The notes below the pieces were generated by a model. The model did not search any database. It saw only the letters and a list, made by a program, of their open reading frames with translations, and was not told the DNA's origin. Source: a virus. From it: DNA of 44,487 bases. Position numbers and translations under genes: made by a program. Each line of letters starts with the position of its first letter. Position 1 is the first letter of the stretch. Shown one piece after another: positions 38,456 through 44,487 of this stretch. The stretch is taken from positions 1-44,487 of the IMG/VR virus record IMGVR_UViG_3300003895_000015. One strand, given 5' to 3'.

Positions 38456-39087
38456 CAAAAAACGAATACATCGCGAGCCAAATTGCTGCAGGCAAAACTC
38501 ATTCACAGATTATTGCAGATCAGCCAATGGTGGACGTTATTGGCTCAATTCGCGGGGATAACCTGCGGAACGTGGTTGCAATTCTTGCGTCTGGTTTGCA
38601 ATACAGATTGGACACCTCCCCCGATTCGCCAATCAGGACAGCGCTGCTGACAGCATTTAAATATCTGTCCTTGCCTGACTATGCAATCAACTTATCAGAG
38701 CCTGCCAATGCAGCTCTTTTAGACGCTGCGGTTGCTGAAGGGCTGGTAACGAATCAAGAAAAAAACCTGTTTGTACAGTTGGCTACTTATCAAAAACCGC
38801 TGTACGACATTACGAAGGATGATTTCCTTGGCACTTGGTTTGAGCTCGGCGAGCGCCCCGGAAATTTATTGTCGTTTACATTAAAGACAAAGGCCCCTGA
38901 GGCAACCTACATCCTAATACAAAGTCGAGACATTTTTAGTGATGACTCAAGAGGCGACTGGGCTCACAACACTGCATTGCATGGAGTTGAAGCAGCGCGC
39001 GTCTATCGCGTACACGTGCGCAATGAATCTGGCCGGCAAGAGCTCCGGTGGCGTTGTGAATACAGTCTCAACGTCGAGGTAGTCTAA
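38452..39087 (+). CDS. Tail-region hypothetical protein, 211 aa
   Basis: A 211-aa protein starting with GTG at 38452, which overlaps the preceding stop (GTGA) and has a G-rich ribosome site. The N-terminal half is helical (NEYIASQIAAGKTHSQIIADQPMVD), the rest beta-rich. The ATG upstream in this frame (38404) is inside the DUF1353 gene and is not preferred. Not recognised. Confidence 0.7.
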   Translation: MTKNEYIASQIAAGKTHSQIIADQPMVDVIGSIRGDNLRNVVAILASGLQYRLDTSPDSPIRTALLTAFKYLSLPDYAINLSEPANAALLDAAVAEGLVTNQEKNLFVQLATYQKPLYDITKDDFLGTWFELGERPGNLLSFTLKTKAPEATYILIQSRDIFSDDSRGDWAHNTALHGVEAARVYRVHVRNESGRQELRWRCEYSLNVEVV

Positions 39088-40358
39088 TGGGCTACAGATG
39101 GCGGCTAGATGGTGTAAACGACTATGCGCAGTTCGGTAGCTCTATCTCGATTGATCTCGGGGGGAATCAGTACGCATTAGAACTGAAGTGCATCATCAAT
39201 GCGTGGCCCACAACGTTTGGCGGCATCATTGGCCGTAACGGAACTCCTGCCGGCTTCTTTATTATGCCGAACGGCGCAATTGCCACATACTCTTCAGGAA
39301 CTCAGCGATACGCTTCCGCTGCTGGTTTTTTCATACTTGGTGAACTACACACTTACAGGTTAGAGCACGACGTTGGTGGTGCGTGGCGTGTATACCGCGA
39401 CGGAGTTCTTTTCGGAAGTGGAACATTCAGTACGGCGGCTACAGCAGCCCCGATAACACGCATAGGTCAGGCAACGAATGGTGACAACAGTTACTGCTCG
39501 ATGGACCTTGAATACATCGAAGTCACAGGTGTAGCGAACGGCCAAAAATGGAATGCTGGTTTGTCGGGTGGAGCTGGAATAACTCTTCAAACAGATAGCG
39601 GAAGTAATCCAGCGACATTGATTAATACAGCTACAGACGGCAGTCAGTGGGTATTTTTTGATAGCGGCGCAGGTGTTGCAGCGCAACCTGTAACCGTCGC
39701 CGCAGCGAAGCAGCAGGACATTGCCAGTAGTATTACTGTTGGTGTTTCCCAGTCGCCTACAGTGGTCACAGCAAGTCAGGCCGATCGCGCTTCAACACTC
39801 AATGTCTCGGCAGCTCAGCCAATAGAAGCTCTTCCGGCAAAGCAGCAGGACGTTGCAATAGCAACAACTGTTGGCGCAAATCAGTCTGCCATTATTGCAC
39901 CAGCGAAGCAGCAGGATTCAGCATCGATTCTCAGTGTGACCCAGAGCTCGCCAGGCGCACAGGCTGTTATCGTTGCTGCAGCCAAACAACAAGACACGGC
40001 GTCGCAACTGATTGTCAGCGCGTCCCAGTCGATTGTGATCGGTGTGGCGCAGCAATCTGATCAGTGCTCAAGCATCAGCGCTGCCATCAATCAATTACTG
40101 AATGTTGCATCTGCAAAACAACAAGACAGCGCAGCCGCAATGCCCGTCGCATCAGTTCAGGTCTTATCTGTTGCGCAAGCAAAGCAAGTCGACCGAGCGA
40201 CGGTTAGTGCTGTGTTGCAGTATGGGCCGATAACCCGCGTTATTGACCGCGCATCACTCCAAATATCGCTATCAACTTCACGTGCTCATTTAGAGCGCTC
40301 AACTAAGCAATACAGCGCACAACTGGATACATCGAGATATTCGATTGCCAGAGCGTAA
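39087..40358 (+). CDS. Lectin-like tail protein with AKQQD repeats
   Basis: A 423-aa protein. Residues 1-165 resemble a concanavalin/LamG-like sandwich (RWRLDGVNDYAQFGSSISIDL, HTYRLEHDVGGAWRVYRDGVLFGSG, MDLEYIEVTG). From about 205 to 375 there are about eight degenerate units of about 23 residues of the form AKQQD-x-AS-x-L-x-V-x-x-SQS. A charged tail follows. The layout suggests a carbohydrate-binding head on a repeat stalk, possibly a virion surface adhesin. TAATG overlap with the gene before. Confidence 0.75.
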   Translation: MGYRWRLDGVNDYAQFGSSISIDLGGNQYALELKCIINAWPTTFGGIIGRNGTPAGFFIMPNGAIATYSSGTQRYASAAGFFILGELHTYRLEHDVGGAWRVYRDGVLFGSGTFSTAATAAPITRIGQATNGDNSYCSMDLEYIEVTGVANGQKWNAGLSGGAGITLQTDSGSNPATLINTATDGSQWVFFDSGAGVAAQPVTVAAAKQQDIASSITVGVSQSPTVVTASQADRASTLNVSAAQPIEALPAKQQDVAIATTVGANQSAIIAPAKQQDSASILSVTQSSPGAQAVIVAAAKQQDTASQLIVSASQSIVIGVAQQSDQCSSISAAINQLLNVASAKQQDSAAAMPVASVQVLSVAQAKQVDRATVSAVLQYGPITRVIDRASLQISLSTSRAHLERSTKQYSAQLDTSRYSIARA

Positions 40359-40394
40359 GCCAATAACTTTTCAATCACAGCTATCGGAGAACCT

Positions 40395-40790
40395 ATGGCT
40401 TTTTTCACTTCCAATGATTTTAAACAGTTCGGTGCAAACATCCTGAAGACTGATGCCAATGCTATTGCGTTGGTGAAAGGTGTAGTCAAGGCCGACAGCT
40501 ATGCCACGGCTATCAGCAAAATTGTGGCAAGCACTACCTTCGCCGCTGCAGACGTATCTTTTGCTGCGAACGGCCAAGACCTACGAGCTACCTTTGTGGC
40601 CAAGTCCGGTGTCGCGGTGACTGCCGCCGCGATTATCACTGACGACCTATCGGTGATGGTCTACTCGACCACATCTCAAAAAATCCACCTTTGCCAAGAT
40701 GTTACTGATCGCGCAATCACAAACGGAGCTGGTGATAAGGTCGACATCCCCGCCTTTACCTACGACATCAAAGATCCTGTAGCAGCGTAG
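40395..40790 (+). CDS. Late hypothetical protein, 131 aa
   Basis: An Ala-rich 131-aa protein (MAFFTSNDFKQFGANILKTDANAIALVKGVV) with beta-like later parts (TTSQKIHLCQDVTDRAITNGAGDKVDIPAF). Has a good ribosome site (CGGAGAACC). Its place at the end of the tail module suggests a virion surface protein. Not recognised. Confidence 0.7.
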   Translation: MAFFTSNDFKQFGANILKTDANAIALVKGVVKADSYATAISKIVASTTFAAADVSFAANGQDLRATFVAKSGVAVTAAAIITDDLSVMVYSTTSQKIHLCQDVTDRAITNGAGDKVDIPAFTYDIKDPVAA

Positions 40791-40798
40791 AGGTATGC

Positions 40799-41101
40799 AT
40801 GGTCATCATTCCCGCGTTCCGTGGTCGCGATAACGTCGAAAAGCTATCGCTATCTGATGAAAATGGTCTGGTCGATTTCGCGGCGGCCGGTATCACATCA
40901 ATCAAACTTAGATCGGGTACTTCTGAGATCGCCTGCACTGCAGGTGTCGGCGGAGTGGTGACGTTCCAGCCTGGCGACCTAGATCTAACTTCAGGATATC
41001 ACCCAGCTCAGTTAATCCTATTCAGCGGCGCCAAGCCGGACGGTGAAGTTGTTGCGGGCCCCGGGCTGCCCGCGAACATTCAGATCCAAATGTTTGTCTA
41101 A
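40799..41101 (+). CDS. Last late gene, 100-aa hypothetical protein
   Basis: A beta-rich 100-aa protein (VIIPAFRGRDNVEKLSLSDENGLVDFAAAGITSIKLRSG), an immunoglobulin-like pattern often found in late phage genes for decoration or baseplate-upper roles. GAGGT precedes the ATG. Its stop overlaps the end of the convergent membrane gene by four bases. Confidence 0.7.
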   Translation: MVIIPAFRGRDNVEKLSLSDENGLVDFAAAGITSIKLRSGTSEIACTAGVGGVVTFQPGDLDLTSGYHPAQLILFSGAKPDGEVVAGPGLPANIQIQMFV

Positions 41102-41529
41102 ATTGGGCCGTTGAGGCTCTTACTCAGCAGCGGCAATGGAATGCCGTATTTGTTGGCAAACCAATATAGGCAGAGAATAGATGCGCCCAGTAAAAATGTG
41201 TTGAGAACTCTGAATATCAAAGCTTGAATTGCGAGCTTGCGTTCAAGGCGAACAATCCTGCTATCTTCATTGGTAGCTGATTCATGACACTTTTGCATCT
41301 TTAGATACGTTTCTTTGGCGATTCGATAGTTTAGAGATGCATCAGGCTGATCCTTATATAACTTTAGGAGCTCGTCTGCGGAATGGTTCTCTTTGTGCAT
41401 CATGCAAAAATTCGCGAAACTGAAAAAAGCAGCATCAAATTTCCGCTCAGCGTCTTTGCTGTCTATTACCTTGAACCCATCAAGCATTTTGGCAACGTTG
41501 TCCTTAATTTCTTTGCTTCTATCAGCCAT
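41098..41529 (-). CDS. C-tail-anchored accessory protein
   Basis: A 143-aa protein, charged and helical for the first 100 residues (ERKFDAAFFSFANFCMMHKENHSADELLKLYKD), with one membrane segment near the C-terminus (about 107-127, FRVLNTFLLGASILCLYWFA). It lies leftward between the late genes and integrase, a common place for morons expressed in lysogens. AT-richer than its neighbours. Function unknown; exclusion or defence is possible. Confidence 0.7.
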   Translation of the reverse strand: MADRSKEIKDNVAKMLDGFKVIDSKDAERKFDAAFFSFANFCMMHKENHSADELLKLYKDQPDASLNYRIAKETYLKMQKCHESATNEDSRIVRLERKLAIQALIFRVLNTFLLGASILCLYWFANKYGIPLPLLSKSLNGPI

Positions 41530-41610
41530 AAAGTTTTATCCATCTTAACTATTTGTCATCATTACGAATCATTTTCTCAGGTAAAACGAACCAAGCATCA
41601 CAGACTACGA

Positions 41611-42699
41611 TTACGCATCTTTCGGCTCTTTTAACTTCTGAAACTTTTCATGCAAACTGTCTGGGTACAGCTCCGTGTAGATTTGCCACAACGTGTTCAG
41701 GTTCCTATGGCCTGTGACCTGGGCAACTTCATGCACCGCAAAGCCCAGCTCGAAAAGACGGCTCGCCCCTTCCCTGCGCAGATCGTGATACCGTAAGTCA
41801 CTAATCTCAAGCGCATTGCGCACTCGCTGAAACCCCGCGGAAACGCTCCTTTCGTTGTATGGAAATACCCGATCTTCGGTGCGAGGTTGTCGCATAACAA
41901 TGTCCCAAGCGCCGCCAAGCAGCGGCACTAACATGTGGTTGCCAGTTTTCTTTCGCGGATCTTTTCGGTCGCGCACGATAACCGCTTTCTGTTCGACGAC
42001 TAAATCACTCCATAATATTTTGCAAACCTCGCCAATGCGCATACAGCTCAGCACACTAAAATCGAGTATGTCCACAAACGGAATTGGATTTACAACTCCA
42101 TGCTCGATCGCACGCTTGTTTCTTTCGATAAGTCCGGCCCTTATCTTTTCAAGTTCCTTTGTTGCTGGCCGGCGGCTTCGTTTAGTGGATTTGGCAATAA
42201 GCCTTTCGGCATATAATGCTGGATATGCATCCACGACAATTGATTCATTAGTCTTAACGCCAAACGATGCTGGGGCCATCCTAAGTACCCAACGCAAGTA
42301 GCTAACATCGTGACTGATAGTCGCGGGCCCAGCATTCGCTGACCGGTCGCGGCAATGTTCAACTATATCGTTTGGAGTCAGTTCGGCGGCGACCTTTTGT
42401 CCGATGTCGCAATCAGCCAACAGCTCAAGTACGAACCTTTTAGTCCTGCCAAATTCGAATCCACCCTTTAAGAACTTATCGATTAGCTCGCGTAGAAGGA
42501 TCGTATCTTGTTTTGGCTTGATGCCCTCGCGCTCAAGCCTGGCGACCTCTTGTTTACCCCACGCATCAGCAGTGTCACTGCGTGAGAAAGTTCGCGATTT
42601 GTTGTAAACTAGCACGCCTTTATCTTTGGCTTTCACAGTGCACACATATCGAGGTGTGCCGTTTTTAGCCGGTCTCGGCTTCACAGTGTAATAGGCCAT
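41611..42699 (-). CDS. int: Prophage integrase (tyrosine recombinase, dusA type)
   Basis: A 362-aa tyrosine recombinase with R221 (SCMRIGEVCKILW), K246, H305-x2-R308 (YHDLRREGASRLFELG), H331 (VTGHRNLNTL) and Y341 (WQIYTELYP). The N-terminal arm-binding domain (YYTVKPRPAKNGTPRYVC) is typical of dusA integrases. It lies about 180 bp from attR and reads away from it. I prefer the ATG at 42699; an in-frame ATG at 42717 is also possible. Arm-type repeats overlap its start region, so Int may repress itself. Confidence 0.95.
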   Translation of the reverse strand: MAYYTVKPRPAKNGTPRYVCTVKAKDKGVLVYNKSRTFSRSDTADAWGKQEVARLEREGIKPKQDTILLRELIDKFLKGGFEFGRTKRFVLELLADCDIGQKVAAELTPNDIVEHCRDRSANAGPATISHDVSYLRWVLRMAPASFGVKTNESIVVDAYPALYAERLIAKSTKRSRRPATKELEKIRAGLIERNKRAIEHGVVNPIPFVDILDFSVLSCMRIGEVCKILWSDLVVEQKAVIVRDRKDPRKKTGNHMLVPLLGGAWDIVMRQPRTEDRVFPYNERSVSAGFQRVRNALEISDLRYHDLRREGASRLFELGFAVHEVAQVTGHRNLNTLWQIYTELYPDSLHEKFQKLKEPKDA

Positions 42700-42700
42700 T

Positions 42701-42750
42701 TTGTATACCCGTCCCATTTTCTTGTATACCTATCTGTATACCTGAATACC
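42701..42750 (+). repeat. Right-end integrase arm-type sites
   Basis: TTGTATACC at 42701-42709 and 42722-42730, CTGTATACC at 42734-42742 and a degenerate TGAATACC at 42743-42750, all in the same orientation as the left pair at 3104-3143. They overlap the integrase start region, between int and attR. Confidence 0.75.
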
Positions 42751-42792
42751 TGAAAATGGTCAAAAATGGTTAAAAATAAGCAGGATTCGTAA

Positions 42793-43821
42793 TTGAACAC
42801 GCAAACGCCGAAAACAGTCGCAGCCTTAGAAACCCAAGGAACACAGGCAAAAACTCTAGATCACCGCTTTTCCGTTGCCCCTATGCTGGATTGGACTGAC
42901 CGCCATTCGCGGTACATGTATCGACTTATCAGCAAACACGCAGTGCTCTATACGGAAATGGTAACTACCGGAGCCATTTTGTTCGGTAAAGGTGATTATT
43001 TAGCATTCAACGATGAAGAGCACCCTGTTGTTGTGCAGCTTGGCGGGTCAGATCCCAAAGCCATGGCAGAATGCGCCAAACGTTGCGAAGAGCGTGGCTA
43101 TGATGCTGTGAACATTAACGTTGGATGTCCATCAGACAGAGTACAAAACGGTATGTTTGGGGCTTGTTTGATGGCAAATCCTGCGCTCGTTGCAGATTGT
43201 GTGCAAGCCATGCGGGATGTCGTCAACATACCTATCACCGTAAAAACTCGCATTGGGATTGATGATTCGGATGAATACCAATTTCTGCAAGATTTTGTCG
43301 GTAAGGTCTCAGAGGCTGGATGCACGGACTTTACGATTCATGCAAGAAAAGCCTGGTTAAACGGTTTGAGCCCTAAGGAGAACCGAGATATACCGCCTCT
43401 GAATTATGAACGTGTCTATCAATTAAAAAAGGACTTCCCGCAGCTCCAAATTTCCATAAATGGCGGCATTAAAACCATAGCGGATAGTTTGGAACACCTG
43501 CGCCATTTAGATGGCGTCATGATCGGACGTGAAGTGTATCAAAACCCGATGTTTCTGGCTCAAGTCGATTCCGCTATCTACAACAGTTCGGAAAGAACTC
43601 CAAGCGCTGTTGAAGTCGTAGAGAAAATGCTCCCATACATTGAGCGACAAATGCTGCAAGGTGCTCGCTTTTGGCATATCGCTCGGCATATGTTGGGGTT
43701 GTTTATCGAAGTACCCGGCGCACGACAATGGCGACGTCATTTAAGTGAAAATGGTCACAAACAAGATGCAACCATTCAAGTGCTGTCGGACGCCCTATCC
43801 TTTGTTAGCAAAAAACACTAA
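42793..43821 (+). CDS. dusA: tRNA-dihydrouridine synthase A, hybrid with a phage-encoded N-terminus
   Basis: FMN-dependent enzyme that reduces uridine to dihydrouridine in the D-loop of tRNA (positions 20/20a). Motifs: [44 protein letters not shown] with the catalytic cysteine, KTRIGID and HARKAWL. It is intact at 342 aa. Codons 1-22 (TTG start, [20 protein letters not shown]...) and up to the core at 42877 come from the phage; the rest is host. The TTG is the first codon after an in-frame stop, with a weak ribosome site. Expression must now depend on phage DNA upstream. Confidence 0.93.
   Translation: MNTQTPKTVAALETQGTQAKTLDHRFSVAPMLDWTDRHSRYMYRLISKHAVLYTEMVTTGAILFGKGDYLAFNDEEHPVVVQLGGSDPKAMAECAKRCEERGYDAVNINVGCPSDRVQNGMFGACLMANPALVADCVQAMRDVVNIPITVKTRIGIDDSDEYQFLQDFVGKVSEAGCTDFTIHARKAWLNGLSPKENRDIPPLNYERVYQLKKDFPQLQISINGGIKTIADSLEHLRHLDGVMIGREVYQNPMFLAQVDSAIYNSSERTPSAVEVVEKMLPYIERQMLQGARFWHIARHMLGLFIEVPGARQWRRHLSENGHKQDATIQVLSDALSFVSKKH
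42877..42891 (+). other. attR core
   Basis: The same 15-mer as 3031-3045, coding A-P-M-L-D of DusA. Upstream phage DNA (42857-42876) matches the host copy except at third codon positions. Confidence 0.85.
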
Positions 43822-43839
43822 ATTTTAGTGTTTTTTGCT
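43807..43839 (+). terminator. dusA terminator
   Basis: AGCAAAAAACACTAAA pairs with TTTAGTGTTTTTTGCT as a long palindrome that includes the last dusA codons and stop; the T-run works in both directions. Confidence 0.85.
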
Positions 43840-43935
43840 ACCCACCAAATTAACACAATATTTCACCAAGTCATGGAAAACGACAAATAGGAGATATAAA
43901 TCTTATATTTCAATGACTTAGAATGAAAACACAAA

Positions 43936-43952
43936 TTGGCACGCCCTTTGAT
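43936..43952 (+). promoter_or_regulatory. Sigma-54-like promoter
   Basis: TTGGCACG-CCCT-TTGAT matches TGGCACG-N4-TTGCW with one mismatch (A for C in the -12 element). Lies about 50 bp before the 80-aa exported-protein gene. An activator-binding palindrome could not be identified. Confidence 0.5.
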
Positions 43953-44002
43953 ATAGCTATGTGGTCAAACGACAACTTAACTGAACTCTTAAGGAAAATG
44001 TC

Positions 44003-44245
44003 ATGAAAAAATTAGCTTTAGTCGCCATCAGCTTATTTGCAATCACTTCAGGCCAAGCAAATGCGTCACCGATTGAAGATGTTAGTGCAGCTGTAGTTAC
44101 TGCAGTTTCCGCCGAACTAAGTCAGGTTACCTCTTCGATTCAAACCCAAGTGCAACAATCAATCAGTGAATCTGTTGAAGCCTTCTTTACTGAAAAAGCT
44201 CAATCCTCAGCAACTGCCGAAAGTACAGACGAGTCGGAGGAGTAA
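44003..44245 (+). CDS. Small exported protein, 80 aa (host)
   Basis: A signal peptide (MKKLALVAISLFAITSGQANA, cleaved before SP) and a short helical, Ser/Gln/Glu-rich mature part (SAELSQVTSSIQTQVQQSISESVEAFF) ending in an acidic tail. AAGGA lies before the ATG. The stop overlaps the next start (TAATG). In E. coli dusA is followed by the sigma-54-dependent pspG; this protein is not PspG by sequence, although it occupies that place and has a sigma-54-like promoter. Not recognised. Confidence 0.75.
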   Translation: MKKLALVAISLFAITSGQANASPIEDVSAAVVTAVSAELSQVTSSIQTQVQQSISESVEAFFTEKAQSSATAESTDESEE

Positions 44246-44367
44246 TGTTGTTTCTACCACAGCTGTTTGGACTTTTTCTGATGCCTGTGGCCAGCATCAT
44301 TGTGCTGGCTCAGGTTTGGAGCTGGTTGCTCCCACCAACGGATATCCCCGCAAAAACCCGGTCTTAA
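44245..44367 (+). CDS. 40-aa membrane peptide (host)
   Basis: A short ORF translationally coupled to the 80-aa gene (TAATG) with GGAGGAG just upstream. The peptide (MLFLPQLFGLFLMPVASI, then IVLAQVWSWLLPP) is one hydrophobic segment with a short polar tail. It ends just before a terminator, so it closes the operon. Probably a real small membrane protein; its function is unknown. Confidence 0.6.
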   Translation: MLFLPQLFGLFLMPVASIIVLAQVWSWLLPPTDIPAKTRS

Positions 44368-44386
44368 CACACCGGGTTTTCTTTTT
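44353..44386 (+). terminator. Terminator of the small exported/membrane peptide operon
   Basis: AACCCGG-N9-CCGGGTT stem followed by TTCTTTTTCC, spanning the stop of the 40-aa gene. Confidence 0.8.
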
Positions 44387-44440
44387 CCTTTCTTAGGAGC
44401 ATCGACATTAACGACTCGGCTCTACACGCTCGACCTGTCA

Positions 44441-44487
44441 ACACCAAACACCAAACACCAAACACCAAACACCAAACACCAAACACC
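44441..44487 (+). repeat. Heptanucleotide tandem repeat at the window edge
   Basis: ACACCAA is repeated about 6.7 times without interruption and continues past the window. No ORF is seen in 44368-44487. Confidence 0.9.

Larger units (their letters stand above)
3031..42891. mobile_element. dusA-integrated temperate siphovirus prophage, about 39.8 kb
   Basis: The element is bounded by a 15-bp direct repeat (3031-3045 and 42877-42891) inside the 5' end of dusA. It contains, in order, a leftward early operon, an immunity region, a replication module, lysis, packaging, head, tail and an integrase beside the right end. All modules of a lambda-like siphophage with an HK97-type head are present and open, so it may be inducible. 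dusA is an established integration site for tyrosine-recombinase elements. The exact crossover point within the repeat is not resolvable. Confidence 0.93.

Noticed and set aside
3088-42792. Phage-borne tRNA genes
   Set aside because: I noticed no cloverleaf with a GGTTCRANYC T-arm in the intergenic regions; this was a visual check, so a tRNAscan run would be decisive.

Overview
The window is a gammaproteobacterial chromosome segment carrying one complete-looking, roughly 39.8 kb temperate siphovirus prophage. The host flanks hold a methyl-accepting chemotaxis protein, a CheX-like phosphatase, the zinc regulator zur and the tRNA-dihydrouridine synthase gene dusA. The divergent zur/dusA order matches that known from E. 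coli, and the AT-richer flanks and gene set suggest an Alteromonadales-like organism. The genus cannot be fixed from the sequence alone.

The prophage (about 3031-42891) sits in the 5' end of dusA. The left junction keeps the original GTG start and first codons of dusA as a 25-codon fragment. The right junction holds a full dusA whose first 22 codons, TTG start and upstream region come from the phage. The shared core is 15 bp, and TTGTATACC-type arm repeats lie inside both ends.

Left to right: a leftward early operon (about 3343-9394) has two related small exported proteins, an SSB and an SSB-tail remnant, a zinc-finger protein, a coiled-coil protein, an adenine methyltransferase, a DGQHR-domain protein, a DEDDh exonuclease, a winged-helix protein and a PrtN-like activator. 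The immunity region (9411-11768) has two small HTH regulators, a Cro-like protein, recurrent ATAATCACY operators and a rightward cassette of a 33-aa peptide, a five-helix membrane protein and a membrane-anchored protein. The replication module (12126-16229) has an O-like initiator with five internal iterons, a DnaC-like loader, a second tyrosine recombinase, a RuvC-like nuclease, an HTH protein and a Q-like antiterminator.

After that come accessory lipoprotein and membrane genes (16215-17928), stacked terminators and a LexA-boxed leftward gene (18088-18432). The late genes follow: SAR endolysin, spanins, holin, HNH nuclease, P27-type/HK97-type packaging and head genes, connectors, a long tail with a -1 frameshift chaperone, tape measure, J-like tip and fibre genes (18485-41101). 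A leftward membrane protein and the integrase close the element.

The most interesting points are: (1) the phage attachment site encodes the DusA N-terminus with only synonymous changes; (2) a perfect SOS box drives an unknown 114-aa gene in a phage whose repressors lack a self-cleavage domain; (3) an unrecognised membrane cassette lies in the immunity region; (4) a hairpin separates a Shine-Dalgarno from its start codon after the capsid gene; (5) origin iterons run through the O gene in all three reading frames.
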